Shown here one piece after another: positions 17,978 through 27,690 of a stretch of DNA of 64,000 nt (the first letter of the stretch is position 1; every line of letters begins with the position of its first letter). The position numbers and the translations under genes are program-made. The stretch spans positions 1 through 64,000 of the forward strand of contig NZ_CALBWL010000024.1 of assembly GCF_937973075.1 (NCBI RefSeq), read 5' to 3'. Source of the stretch: an uncultured Campylobacter sp. (GTDB lineage Bacteria > Campylobacterota > Campylobacteria > Campylobacterales > Campylobacteraceae). Below the pieces are notes generated by a model. It searched no databases. It saw only the letters and a program-made list of their open reading frames with translations, and had not been told where the DNA came from.

Positions 17978-19341
17978 GTCGCAAGTCCTAAAAAGCTAAA
18001 AAATCCCACGATATCCGTAACCGTGGTAAGCAGCACGGAGCTGCCGACGGCTGGGTCGATATTTAATTTTTTAAGCGTGATCGGAATGACGGCGCCAAAA
18101 AGCCCCGCAAGAGTTAAATTTAGCACCATCGACATCGCAATCACTAGCCCCAAAAGCTTAATGCCGAACCAAAAATACGCCACAAACCCCATCAGCGTGG
18201 CAAAAATGAGGCCGTTTATGAAAGCGATCGTGATCTCGCGAAAGAGAACCTGCTTTTTGTCTTTAAACGCTATCTCGCCCAAAGCTAGGCGGCGCACGGT
18301 TACCGTAAGCGCCTGCGTGCCGGTGTTGCCGCCCATGGAGGCGACTATCGGCATAAGCACGGCAAGTGCGACCAGCTTTTCGATAGTGGCGTCAAAAAGT
18401 CCGATGATCGTGGAGCTTACGATCGCCGTGCATAAATTTACCGCTAGCCACACAGCGCGCGCGCGTCCCGCCTTAAAGATCGTAGTCTCATCGTCCTCCG
18501 CTTCGTCATCGACGCCCGCGAGGTTGTAAATTTGCTCGGTGGCGCGCTCTTGGATGAGATCGTGAATATCATCGGCGGTGATACGCCCGATGAGCACGCC
18601 GTTAGCATCGACTACGGGTATGACGTTAAGATCGAATTCCTCAAAGTCCTTGATCACGTCGTCGATCTTATCGGTATCGGTGGCGAAGTGGATTTTGTTT
18701 TCGGCGCCGAATTTTTGTGAAATTTGCTCCAGCGTGAGCGAAAAATCGTATAAAATCAGATCGGACGTCGAAAAGGTAGTAAGCAAATGTCCCTTTTTAT
18801 CGAGCACGAAGAGCTGAAAGACGTTTTCGATCTCGTCCTTTTCGCGCATAATGCGCAGCATCTCGACCGCCTGTCCCAGGGTCTGATCCTGCCTCGCGCT
18901 AAAGACCTCAGTCTGCATATACGCGCCCGCCTCATCTTCGCTATATTTGGAGATAGTAAGAATATCGTGGCGATCGTCCTCGTCAAGCCCATAGAAAATC
19001 TGCTCGGCCTTGTCCTCGTCGATTTCGCCGATATTTTGCAAAAGCTCTGCCTGATCGTCGCTTTCGAGCTCCTCAATCGCTTTGACGATCTTTTCGTGAG
19101 GCAGAGTTTCGATGACATCTTCGAGCATATGCTCGGGCATCTCAAGCGCAGCATCGGCAAGATCCTCAGGATCTAGCTTTTTTAAGAATTCTACGTATTT
19201 TTCTTCGTCGTGCTTCTTTAGAGTTTTTAAATGCTCCGTAAGATCGGCGGCGCTTAGCTCATGCTCAAGCGTATCGTCCAAGTGCGCATCAAGAAGCGCT
19301 TTGGCTTCCTCGACATCGTCCAGCTGCTCTTTATTTTCCAT
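17962..19341 (-). CDS. mgtE: Magnesium transporter MgtE
   Basis: A 459-residue protein with the full MgtE architecture: an acidic N-terminal superhelical domain (residues about 20-140), paired CBS domains (about 145-270; AGAYMQTEVFSARQDQTLG, VLIGRITADDI), the connecting plug helix, and a C-terminal five-helix pore domain with the conserved PIVASMGGNTGTQALTVTVR and a late VGSSVLLTTVTDIVGF segment. It is a Mg2+-gated inner-membrane Mg2+ channel. It lies directly downstream of the M23 peptidase gene and upstream of the overlapping Nudix gene. Confidence 0.95.
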   Translation of the reverse strand: MENKEQLDDVEEAKALLDAHLDDTLEHELSAADLTEHLKTLKKHDEEKYVEFLKKLDPEDLADAALEMPEHMLEDVIETLPHEKIVKAIEELESDDQAELLQNIGEIDEDKAEQIFYGLDEDDRHDILTISKYSEDEAGAYMQTEVFSARQDQTLGQAVEMLRIMREKDEIENVFQLFVLDKKGHLLTTFSTSDLILYDFSLTLEQISQKFGAENKIHFATDTDKIDDVIKDFEEFDLNVIPVVDANGVLIGRITADDIHDLIQERATEQIYNLAGVDDEAEDDETTIFKAGRARAVWLAVNLCTAIVSSTIIGLFDATIEKLVALAVLMPIVASMGGNTGTQALTVTVRRLALGEIAFKDKKQVLFREITIAFINGLIFATLMGFVAYFWFGIKLLGLVIAMSMVLNLTLAGLFGAVIPITLKKLNIDPAVGSSVLLTTVTDIVGFFSFLGLATWILL

Positions 19342-19349
19342 TTTCAGCC

Positions 19350-20519
19350 TTAATTTATCGTGATAAGCGACTCGTAATTTTCAAATTTAGCAGGGTTTTT
19401 CGAGCCGTCTTTAGCCGCAGCCATTCTAGCGTCCATATCTTTGACGAGAGCTTTAAATTTAAGCTCCTCGGCACTTATGACGTTAGTTTTTTCAATCTTG
19501 ACTACCTTAAGCGGATCTATCGCCTGCTTATTTTTATAAAGTCCGAAGTGCAGATGCGGTCCCGAACTAAGCCCGGTCGAGCCCACGTAGGCGATTAATT
19601 GACCTTGCTTGACGCTAACGCCTGCTTTTGTGCCGCTAGCAAAGCCACTAAGATGTGCATAAAGCGTGCTAATGCCGCCGCCGTGGTTGATTTCGACGGT
19701 ATTGCCGTAGCCGTTTTTACGCCCTACAAAGCTAATCTTGCCCGCTCCTGCTGCATTTACCCTAGTGCCTTTGGGAGCTGCATAATCCACGCCCAAATGC
19801 GCACGATATCGCTTTAAAATCGGATGAAATCTTTTAGGGGTAAAATAGGATGAAATTCTAGTATAAACAAGCGGCGTAATCAGCAGAAAAGATTCGACCT
19901 TTTTGCCGCTTCGGTCGTAGTATTTATCATCGAAAAAATATAGCGATTTGGGCTTTTTATTTTCCTCGATCATTCCTGCGGTGATATTTACTCCGCCGAA
20001 AGGCTTGCCAAGGCGCGTTTTTTGCTCATACAAGATCACGAGCCGATCGCCCTTTTGCAGCTTTTTAAAATTTACCTCATTTTTAAAAACAAGCATAAAC
20101 TCATTCGCTAAAGCCGCATTGCCCGTAGCTTTGATGATGTCTTGATAGGGCGAGCTTTCGATCTGAATTCCTAAAGAGTAGCTGTTTTCCTCATAAACTA
20201 TCGGAGTATAAACGAATCTAAAAGTGCCGAATTTATCGCGGTAGATGTGGATCTGAAGCTCCTCACTGACGGGGATTAACAGCTGGGAGACGCGACCTGC
20301 TGGATCACGCAAAATTTGACACTCCACGCCCGCTCGCACCTCAGCGGCAAGCTCTTGATCCTCTTTATCCAGGTCGTAATATACAGATGCGGGGATGCCC
20401 GCAGTTTCCATAAATTGCAGCAGACTCACGCCATCGGGCCAGGCAAACTTCTCTACGCTAGGGTTGTTCGCAAAAACTACGCCTATCCACAGAAAAAGCA
20501 ATATAAAAATTCTAGTCAT
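19350..20519 (-). CDS. Secreted M23-family peptidoglycan metallopeptidase
   Basis: A 389-residue exported protein: signal peptide at residues 1-17, an N-terminal regulatory region, then a LytM/M23 domain from about residue 235. Zinc-site motifs are visible: HLGVDYAAPKGT (H and D), and GPHLHFGLY with the HxH pair. M23 enzymes cleave peptide bridges of murein; relatives in Campylobacter and Helicobacter affect cell shape. The same neighbourhood (M23 peptidase, secreted protein, glcD) exists in C. jejuni as I recall it. It is divergent from the secreted-protein gene at 20658. Confidence 0.9.
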   Translation of the reverse strand: MTRIFILLFLWIGVVFANNPSVEKFAWPDGVSLLQFMETAGIPASVYYDLDKEDQELAAEVRAGVECQILRDPAGRVSQLLIPVSEELQIHIYRDKFGTFRFVYTPIVYEENSYSLGIQIESSPYQDIIKATGNAALANEFMLVFKNEVNFKKLQKGDRLVILYEQKTRLGKPFGGVNITAGMIEENKKPKSLYFFDDKYYDRSGKKVESFLLITPLVYTRISSYFTPKRFHPILKRYRAHLGVDYAAPKGTRVNAAGAGKISFVGRKNGYGNTVEINHGGGISTLYAHLSGFASGTKAGVSVKQGQLIAYVGSTGLSSGPHLHFGLYKNKQAIDPLKVVKIEKTNVISAEELKFKALVKDMDARMAAAKDGSKNPAKFENYESLITIN

Positions 20520-20622
20520 ATAAAACCGCTTTGAAATATTATTTTAAGGCGGGATTGTAACGAAAAAACGCTTATATTTCGTAAATACCGCGGAATTTTA
20601 TCGCTAATTTCAAAGTTTTATG

Positions 20623-20628
20623 TATAAT
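20623..20628 (+). promoter_or_regulatory. Extended -10 (TG-TATAAT) upstream of the secreted protein/glcD pair
   Basis: TGTATAAT lies about 30 bases before the TTG start at 20658, in the short divergent region. Strong consensus for Campylobacter sigma70; expected to drive the secreted protein gene and the overlapping glcD. Confidence 0.5.
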
Positions 20629-20657
20629 TAGCCGAAATTTTATTCAGGAGCAGAATT

Positions 20658-21386
20658 TTGAAAAAAGCTTTACTTATTTTGAGTCTATTTTTAAGCGCGG
20701 CGATAGGGGCGGAATTTAACATGCCGCGATACGAGACCGCCCTACTTAGCGTAACTGATGGTTCGGGCGAGATTGCAGATAGCCCTACGATTGCCGTAGG
20801 TAGCAGCGGAGTAGTGATGCATAATTTCGGTAGCGGCGCAAGCTCCATCATCGCGCGCGCAGTCGTGACGCAAAAAAGCTCAGGCAAGGCAAAGGTGCGA
20901 TTTGAGGTCTTTGATATGTTAGCTCAAGAGGCGCTGCCACTGCCTAAAATTTTACCCTCAAGCGGCGATAAAGTGATCTTAAATTTCCTCTATGACCGCG
21001 CCATAATCGTCGCACCTAACGCCGAAATTTACGAGCAGGTTATCAAGGCTTTTCCAAATATAAATTTTATCCACCCAGATCTTGGTGGCACCTATCTTAG
21101 CTACAACCACAAGCCAAATCCCAGCCGCGACGATTTTCGTAAAATTTGCGCGCAAAACAGCGCCGGACTGATTTTTATCGCGATGGATAAACAAGGCGTA
21201 TTTGCCGACTGCGGTAGTTTCAAGCCTTTGCGCACGTTCGCTAGCGGCAGCGTGGCTTATTATCAGCTGCCGTTTTACTCACGCGTGGGCGAGATAAAGA
21301 CCGTCATTTGGGACTTTACTAACGGCCCGATCAGCGATTACGACAAGCACTACCGCTATTTGCTGGGCTTAGACGGCGATGAATAG
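20658..21386 (+). CDS. Secreted protein, plasminogen-binding PgbA N-terminal domain-like
   Basis: A 242-residue protein with a clear signal peptide (KKALLILSLFLSAAIGA). The mature part resembles the pgbA_N domain of Helicobacter/Campylobacter exported proteins (conserved blocks IVAPNAEIYEQV, INFIHPDLGG, GVFADCGSF). A host-binding role is a family annotation and unproved here. The start is TTG at 20658 with CAGGAG eight bases upstream; the alternative would lose the signal peptide. It overlaps glcD by eight bases, a pairing I recall also in C. jejuni. Confidence 0.78.
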   Translation: MKKALLILSLFLSAAIGAEFNMPRYETALLSVTDGSGEIADSPTIAVGSSGVVMHNFGSGASSIIARAVVTQKSSGKAKVRFEVFDMLAQEALPLPKILPSSGDKVILNFLYDRAIIVAPNAEIYEQVIKAFPNINFIHPDLGGTYLSYNHKPNPSRDDFRKICAQNSAGLIFIAMDKQGVFADCGSFKPLRTFASGSVAYYQLPFYSRVGEIKTVIWDFTNGPISDYDKHYRYLLGLDGDE

Positions 21387-22761
21387 CGCTGCGCAAGCGT
21401 TTTTTACAAATCTATTAGGCGCGGATAATGCCTATTTTGACGAGGCTCATCGCACAGCATACTGCTACGACGCGACGAAAAGACGCTGCCTGCCGGACGG
21501 CGTGCTTTTCCCGCAAAGTGAGGACGATGTCAGTCAAATTTTAAAATTCTGCAACGAAAATTTAATCCCCATAGTTCCAAGAGGCGCAGGTAGCGGTTTT
21601 ACGGGTGGATCTTTAGCCGCAAACGGCGGAGTGATTTTAGCATTTGAAAAACATATGAATAAAATTCTAGAAATCGACATGCAAAATCTACTCGCCGTAG
21701 TCCAACCCGGCTGCATAAATATCGATCTGCAAAAAGCAGCCGCAGCGCGCGGGCTTTTTTATCCGCCCGATCCCGCAAGCCAGGATTATTCCACGCTAGG
21801 AGGCAATGTCGCCGAAAACTCCGGCGGTATGCGCGCCGCAAAATACGGCATCACCAAAGACTATGTAATGGCACTGCGTGCGGTACTGCCTAATGGAGAG
21901 GTGATCCGAGCGGGCAAACGCACTATCAAAGATGTCGCAGGCTTCAACGTGGCAGGAATTTTAATCGCAAGCGAAGGTGCACTTGCCGTCATTACCGAAA
22001 TCACACTCAAGCTCATCCCGATGCCAAAGCTTAAAAAGACTGCGATGGGCGTCTTTCCTAGCGTAGATGCAGCAATGAATGCCGTGTATAAGACGATGGC
22101 TGCCGGTATCACGCCCGTGGCGATGGAATTTTTAGACGCGCTGTGCATAGCCGCGGTCGAGGAGAAATTTCATAAGGGCTTGCCGAAGGGTGCGGGCGCG
22201 ATTTTGATCTGCGAAACCGACGGCAATTTAGAAGCGGTGCTTTTGGAGGAGCTCGCACTCATAAAAGAAATTTTCGTTCAAAACGGCGCGAGCGACTTTC
22301 GCATCGCAGAAAGCGAAGAAGAGCGTGCGGGCATTTGGTTTGCGAGACGCAACTGCTCGCAGGCGATCAATATCTACGGCACGCTTAAGCTAAATGAGGA
22401 CATCACCGTCCCGCGCTCGCAGCTGCCCGAGCTACTGCGCCGTATCGCGCGCATCGGCGATAAATACGGCGTGCGCGTGCCATGCTTCGGGCATACGGGC
22501 GACGGCAATGTCCACACCAACGTCATGGTCGCCGACAAAAAAGATGAAGCTCAAGTGCGACGCGGACATGACGCAATCACCGAAATTTTCAAAGCTGCAG
22601 TTGATCTTGGCGGTACGCTCAGCGGCGAGCACGGCATCGGGCTAAACAAAGCAGAATTTATGCCACTAGCTTTTAGCGCAGCAGAGATGGAACTATTTCG
22701 CGCAATCAAAAGGGCGTTCGATCCAAAAGGTATCTTAAATCCCGGAAAAATGGGGCTTTAA
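21379..22761 (+). CDS. glcD: GlcD-type FAD-linked glycolate/D-lactate oxidase subunit
   Basis: A 460-residue flavoprotein with an N-terminal FAD-binding type-4 domain (residues about 30-200: IPIVPRGAGSGFTGGSLA and DYSTLGGNVAENSGGMRA) and a C-terminal FAD-oxidase_C domain ending HGIGLNKAEFMPL...FDPKGILNPGKM. The metal/substrate-binding histidines are in CFGHTGDGNVHTN and SGEHGIG. It oxidises a 2-hydroxy acid (glycolate, D-lactate or similar) and passes electrons to the respiratory chain. No glcE/glcF partner is next to it. Translation is coupled to the upstream secreted protein. Confidence 0.9.
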   Translation: MNSAAQAFFTNLLGADNAYFDEAHRTAYCYDATKRRCLPDGVLFPQSEDDVSQILKFCNENLIPIVPRGAGSGFTGGSLAANGGVILAFEKHMNKILEIDMQNLLAVVQPGCINIDLQKAAAARGLFYPPDPASQDYSTLGGNVAENSGGMRAAKYGITKDYVMALRAVLPNGEVIRAGKRTIKDVAGFNVAGILIASEGALAVITEITLKLIPMPKLKKTAMGVFPSVDAAMNAVYKTMAAGITPVAMEFLDALCIAAVEEKFHKGLPKGAGAILICETDGNLEAVLLEELALIKEIFVQNGASDFRIAESEEERAGIWFARRNCSQAINIYGTLKLNEDITVPRSQLPELLRRIARIGDKYGVRVPCFGHTGDGNVHTNVMVADKKDEAQVRRGHDAITEIFKAAVDLGGTLSGEHGIGLNKAEFMPLAFSAAEMELFRAIKRAFDPKGILNPGKMGL

Positions 22762-23400
22762 ATTAGGATCGTCATCCAACTTCTACGGTGATTTGAAATC
22801 GATTTATCCCACTTATCTCATCTAAAATTTTACTTTCTTACAATATGCCTACTTAAAATTTATCTTGCTTGCAATTTAGCTTATTTACAGGCTACTTCGA
22901 GTTAGATTAAGCTTGATCTACCCATTTACAGATCGATTTTGCTTACTTTGCAATTAATAATTTTACTTGTTTATTGATAGATTCCATCCACTTGATAATT
23001 GATTTTACTTACTTCGCAGATTGATTATCCGTGTGATCTTTTCGGATATTTTTGCCATATCAGCTGTGATTGCATAGCTACTCGCTAGTTTGCGCAATTT
23101 TTTCTCCTTCAACGATATATAATTTAGCACCATGATTATGATGAAATCCCTATATCGCGATGGGTAAGTCTATGACAAATTAAAATTATGTCAATAAAAT
23201 CCCCAGCATAGATTAAATTCTAAACTTCCAAAATACTGAAATTTTAAAACCACTATCTATAGATATTATCGCAATATGCGGAATTTCAGCAATAAAATTT
23301 AGAAATAAAATTCCACAGAATTTCGTAAAATCCCATAAAGCTCCGCAAAATTTCTATACTAATTTCGATCTCGCCGGTATTATCTAGCTAGCCCTGCCAT
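22762..23400. other. Gene-free 0.64 kb AT-rich region between convergent genes
   Basis: No gene seen. The first part is more AT-rich than the surroundings and holds degenerate copies of a TTTTGCTTACTTTGCA / TTTTACTTACTTCGCA phrase around 22930-23020. The second part returns to the AAATTT motif style. Glycolate oxidase gene ends on the left and the Sel1 gene ends on the right. Confidence 0.5.
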
Positions 23401-24087
23401 CTATTTAGTCGCATTAGCCTCGCTTGCATTTATTTTATTCATCGCGGCTACTACATTGCAGCTAAACTCAGCTCCCAGCTTGCAGGCCTTGTCGTAGTAT
23501 ATCATCGCCTTATCCAGATCCGGCTCGCCAAATTCCTTCTTTGAATACGCTAGCCCGACCCTTTGGCATCCCTCCGCCAAAGCAGCATCGCAAGATTTGA
23601 GGAAAAACTTAAGAGCGCCCTGATAGTCTTTTTCTTCGTAGCTAGCGACCGCAGTATTTAAGCAGCCCTCGCCTAATCCCAAATCGCATGATTTGGCAAA
23701 AAATGCGAACGTATTTTTCTTATCGGCATTTTTATAAGAGATTATCGCGGCGTTGTAGCAAGCTTTGGCAGCTCCCAGCTCGCACGCTTTGGAATAAAAC
23801 CGCGCAGACTTGCCCTTATCTTTCGTAGTTTTATATAAATTTTGCTCGTCGTAATATAAATCCCCCGCGATAGCACAGCTATTTTCCAGCCCCGCTTCAC
23901 AAGCTTTTTCAAACGGCTTTTTTGCTGCCTCATAATCGCGCTCTTCAAGCAAATACGCTCCATAGTCTTCGCACGAATTAGCCCTACCGACGCCGCATCC
24001 GACAAACGAGACCCCTTGCGGGAAAAATATCTGCGCGAGCAAGTAGGCTGCTACGATTAGTGCGGCAATCGATGCTAAAATTTTCAT
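23401..24087 (-). CDS. Sel1-repeat, cysteine-rich secreted/anchored protein (Hcp-like)
   Basis: A 228-residue protein with an N-terminal signal anchor (residues 4-22) and about five Sel1-type repeats of about 36 residues, each ending with a cysteine pair of the form C-x2-G/A-x4-C (ACEAGLENSC, ACELGAAKAC, SCDLGLGEGC, SCDAALAEGC, ACKLGAEFSC). This matches Helicobacter cysteine-rich proteins, periplasmic solenoids stabilised by disulfides and used for protein binding. Two paralogues lie at 36095-36877 and 37089-37892. Role unknown. The start ATG has AAAGGAGC upstream. Confidence 0.85.
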   Translation of the reverse strand: MKILASIAALIVAAYLLAQIFFPQGVSFVGCGVGRANSCEDYGAYLLEERDYEAAKKPFEKACEAGLENSCAIAGDLYYDEQNLYKTTKDKGKSARFYSKACELGAAKACYNAAIISYKNADKKNTFAFFAKSCDLGLGEGCLNTAVASYEEKDYQGALKFFLKSCDAALAEGCQRVGLAYSKKEFGEPDLDKAMIYYDKACKLGAEFSCNVVAAMNKINASEANATK

Positions 24088-24859
24088 TTTTGCTCCTTTT
24101 AAATTTTAAAAATAATTATAGCAAAAAGCGAGGGATAAAATTTTAATTTTTGATAATAGCTGTGAAATTTGCGGCGAAATTCCTGCAAAATTCCTATCAA
24201 AATCCTAAGCAAAATTTTAAATAAAATTTTAAACGGAGCTTTGAGCTGAATTTTAAAAAGACAAATTAAAATTTTACTTGCAAGATTGTTTTTATGGCTG
24301 GCCGCCCCACTTTTTACTCGCACCGTCTATGCGGCATCCACGGCGCCTGCAGTATTTATAATAACTAAAGCATTTAATCCTTTAGGTCTAAAACGCCTAC
24401 AGCCTCTGCAATGGTAATTTATCAGGGCGATAATCTAGTGTGTAAAATATTTTGTTGCATACCAAGCCCATGGTGAGCATCTTGCCGCGCCATAGAAAAC
24501 TTTTGAAAATTTTGCATTGCTGCTTAGAAATTTTAAACAATTTTATACTGCCAGCCTTTAAATTTTATCTTAGAAATAGGCTTGCCTATGCCAAAACTGC
24601 AGGCGTAATGCGTCTTTAGGCGTTTTGGCTCCAATACCCAGACTTCTTAGATCGCACCAATTAGATATGGTGAGTCTTAAAATAATCAAGACTGCGCGAT
24701 ATCTGTATTGCGTACGTAAATTTCATCTATGTAGGTTGCGACTGAGATTTCAGCCGCGCAAGCCCAGCTCGTAAAATTCTGCTAGTTTTAAAACCCAAAT
24801 GCCACGTAGAATTGCTTTACTTCAAAATTTTATTCGCTGCAAAGCGCAAGCCGCGCTCC
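24088..24859. other. Gene-free 0.77 kb region
   Basis: No gene recognised. The part nearest the Sel1 gene is AT-rich with AAATTT motifs; 24300-24800 is unlike the rest of the intergenic DNA (few AAATTT motifs) and might be gene remains or an RNA, but nothing identifiable is seen. Confidence 0.45.
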
Positions 24860-25228
24860 CTAGCGCTCAAACTCTATCACAGCCTCCTCCTCGCCGAACC
24901 ACATCACGGAGTTTTTCATATCGCAAAACTTCGCCTCATCCGCCATCAGCTCCGCTAGCACCGCTCGCGCCGCCTCACTGTTTCGCGCATCCGCAAACGC
25001 CTGCACGCTCTCATACCACAGCTCGCCCATCGCATCGTAGTCAAACGCCGCCGTCTCGCGCTTGGTGCTCTGCCTCTCTGGAAAGATGGGCATCGTTTTT
25101 GCATAGCGGACGATATTTAGTACCTTTTGATTAGCTAAAACCTTTTGTGAATGCGCCGCTCAGTGTGCCACAAACTCCTGCTGCGTGATGCCCGGTGCCC
25201 TTTTTACCAACATCGCGATCTTAAACAT
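24860..25228 (-). pseudogene. EthD-domain protein with one premature stop
   Basis: From ATG 25228 the frame reads MFKIAMLVKRAPGITQQEF then VAH, meets TGA at 25162-25160, and continues without further lesions as AAHSQKVLANQKVLNIVRYA to the stop at 24860 (122 codons). In EthD-like dimeric ferredoxin-fold proteins this position is normally tryptophan (the FxxHW pattern), so TGG to TGA is the simplest cause. One clean nonsense change suggests recent inactivation or a sequencing error. Upstream GGGAGCGGTT is a fair ribosome-binding site. Function of the family: degradation accessory or unknown. Confidence 0.65.
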
Positions 25229-25668
25229 AACCGCTCCCTAAATGAAATTTATCGCAAAATTTGCGCCCTATTCTATGATGCATCCGCGTTTTTGCAATTT
25301 TGCTTAGCATTCTTTGCGTCTAAATAGACCTTTAAAGAAACTTAAATAGTAGCCGTACACGCGAACGCAGATCCCAAAATACATAAGCCTCACTACTTGA
25401 AGCTCAAACCACCGTCAATCTCACTTGATTTAACTACATAAAGCGTCATTTACGACTACAGCCAAAATAAATTCCGCAGGCTCTTTGCGGGCAAAGTAAA
25501 ATTCTGCCAAACCTTAGTGGACAATAAAATTTTACCGACTTTCGGCGCGCATGAATTCCGTCTATTTTAGGCGAGCGAGTAAAATTCTGCGGCCTTTCAA
25601 ACGGCGACAAAACAGACGAGCGGCGGTTTTATCTTTCACCGCCGCGTGTAAATTACGTTGCTACGCGC
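25229..25668. other. Gene-free 0.44 kb region
   Basis: No gene seen; downstream of ruvX and upstream of the EthD pseudogene. Several TAAAATTCTGC-type motifs in the half nearest ruvX. Confidence 0.45.
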
Positions 25669-26061
25669 CTAACCCTTGCTCGACAAAAACCTTTGCAAAA
25701 TTATCGTCGCGGCGATGCTATCAAAGCGCGGATCCTTGCCGCCGCCTTTAGCGCCTTTACTCGCAAACTCCGCCGCTTCGGCGCTCGAAAAGCTCTCGTC
25801 TTGAAATTTTATCTCGCCATCAAAATCCAGCAGCGAGGCGAAGTGGCGTATGCGCCTGCTCATCTCCTCCTCGCTCGCCCCGCCGCGCGGTACGCCAAGC
25901 ACCAGCACGCTGGCACCCTTTTCGCGCAGCAGTTCGCTTAGCTCGCGCGCGGCTTGGGTGCGGTTTTTGCGCAGGATCGGCTCGCACGGAAGCGGCGTCT
26001 TATCATCCGGTGCCGCCGCCACGCCGATACGTTTAAGCCCAAGATCGATCGCAACTATCAA
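25669..26061 (-). CDS. ruvX: RuvX/YqgF Holliday junction resolvase-like protein
   Basis: A 130-residue YqgF-family protein with an RNase H-like fold: N-terminal IVAIDLGLKRIGVA carries the first catalytic aspartate, LVLGVPRG the middle strand and a conserved FQDESFSSAEA block the following acidic residue. YqgF acts in 16S rRNA 5'-end maturation in E. coli and is annotated as a putative resolvase. In C. jejuni it directly follows dprA as I recall; here 0.84 kb of gene-free DNA separates them. Confidence 0.88.
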   Translation of the reverse strand: MIVAIDLGLKRIGVAAAPDDKTPLPCEPILRKNRTQAARELSELLREKGASVLVLGVPRGGASEEEMSRRIRHFASLLDFDGEIKFQDESFSSAEAAEFASKGAKGGGKDPRFDSIAATIILQRFLSSKG

Positions 26062-26901
26062 AATTTATCCTTTGCTAACATCAAATTTTGCGGAATTCCG
26101 CCATTAAAATTCTATCGCCGAAATTCCGCGATCGGAATTTCATAGCTAAATTTTATCGCAGAATTCCACCGTGGAATTTTATGAAATTTCATACAAAATA
26201 GGCATAATAAATTTCACTCGCTCGCGCCGCTTACGAGCTATTAAATTTAGTGTGCCGCGAGCTTCAAATTCCAAAATTTCGATCGCCGCACCTGGCAGGT
26301 ACATCCGCACTGAGTCCGCGTGAGCTGCACGTAAGCGACACCCAAACTCACGGCGGGCATAAATCCTGCCGTGCAGGTACCGGACGTGCAACCAACCCAC
26401 CCCACGTAAAACCAAAATTTTAAAGCAAACCCGCACTCACGCGACGGAGCAGACACAGCCCCTCTGCGCTTTATAGCTCGTAAAATTTTGCCGCCACGCT
26501 CAAAATTTTTCCTTGCGGCAAATTCAGCCTACCACGCTTGCGCTGAAATCCGCAGCCAAATTTACCCGCAAAAATTTAGCACGATAGGCAAACAAACATT
26601 TAAACGCTATTTCAGAAAATTTGATGCATTTTAAAGCTTAAATTCTGCGCCGCAAAGTATTTATAGATCGCGAGAAGCATTCACAAACCGATCATTACCG
26701 CAAGCGGAGGCAAGCGGCGCTGCACAAAAACAAGCCGCGCGGGTTTGTTTTAAGCTCAAGTGCTACTTGCGGAAAGTAAAATTCTACCGAGCAGCCTTTT
26801 TCTAAATTTAAACACCGACTGCGCAGACTACGCGCCGTGCAAACACGCTGTGCCGGCGGGCGGCGCCGATTAAATCATGGCGAGCAAGCGCCTGCCGCCG
26901 G
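26062..26901. other. Gene-free 0.84 kb region between dprA and ruvX
   Basis: No convincing gene. Frames at 26179-26436 and 26247-26456 are open on the minus strand but have no recognisable family and no good ribosome-binding site. AAATTT/GGAATTT motifs are common near ruvX; the middle is GC-rich. Confidence 0.45.
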
Positions 26902-27690
26902 CTACTTTGCCACGATCTTTGCGCCTAAAATTTCGATCCTGCCTTCAAGCTCGTATTCGTAAATTTTATCTCCGAAGCGCTCGATCGCCGCTTGCAAATC
27001 GGAATTTAGAGCTAAAAATTCTATCACCTCATCCTGCGCGCGCTCAGTGTTTTTCGGCGTCTGCGGAGCCAAAGAGGCGACAAACTCGCCAAAATCCGCA
27101 ATCAGTCGCGCCTGGGATTTTGCGAGCAGATCATTCGTGCCCGCGCTCTCGTCCATTCGGTGCGGCAGCACGTACACGGGCACGCCCATCTCGCGAGCTA
27201 GGCGCGCGCTTTGCAGTGAGCCGCTGCGGGGCTCTGCCTGAGCGACGATCAGCGCTTCGGACAGCGCCACGACGATGCGGTTGCGCTGCAAAAACTGAAA
27301 TCCGCGCGCACTCACGCCGTCCTCATACTCGCTAAGCGCGAGGCTACGCTCGTAAATTTTGCCGATCATAGCAGCGTTTTGCGCGGGATAAATTTGATCA
27401 AGACCGTTGCCAAAAACCGCGATCGTGTTTGGAAACGCCCCTTCGTGCGCGGCTATGTCACAGCCGATCGCCGCGCCGCTTACGACGCAAAAGTCCGCAT
27501 CACTCAAAGCGCGCGCGAGGCGCAGAATCAAATTTTTGCTATAAACGCTCATCTTGCGCGAGCCCACGATCGAGATGCGGCGCTTTTGTAACATCGCCGG
27601 CTCGCCCCTAAAATACAGCCGCGCGGGCTCGCTTGCGCCGAGCCTTTTTAAGCCCTGGATTTTAAAACCGAGCTCACTCGTAGTACTCAT
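26902..27690 (-). CDS. dprA: DNA processing protein DprA
   Basis: A 262-residue DprA/Smf protein consisting of the Rossmann-like core only, as usual in Campylobacterota. Visible motifs: ISIVGSRKMSVYSKN (about 40-54), CVVSGAAIGCDIAAHEGAF, TIAVFGNGLDQIYP, and SEALIVAQAEPRSGSLQSARLAREMG. DprA loads RecA on incoming single-stranded DNA during natural transformation. Its start lies inside the end of the deacetylase gene (17-base overlap), so the two are coupled. Confidence 0.9.
   Translation of the reverse strand: MSTTSELGFKIQGLKRLGASEPARLYFRGEPAMLQKRRISIVGSRKMSVYSKNLILRLARALSDADFCVVSGAAIGCDIAAHEGAFPNTIAVFGNGLDQIYPAQNAAMIGKIYERSLALSEYEDGVSARGFQFLQRNRIVVALSEALIVAQAEPRSGSLQSARLAREMGVPVYVLPHRMDESAGTNDLLAKSQARLIADFGEFVASLAPQTPKNTERAQDEVIEFLALNSDLQAAIERFGDKIYEYELEGRIEILGAKIVAK

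Noticed and set aside
25160..25162. Selenocysteine codon in the EthD-like gene
   Set aside because: The position is a conserved tryptophan in the family, not a redox residue, and I see no SECIS-like hairpin directly after it.
26179..26456. Two overlapping Cys/Arg-rich frames on the minus strand between ruvX and dprA
   Set aside because: No ribosome-binding site, odd composition and no homology that I recognise; most likely chance frames in GC-rich DNA.
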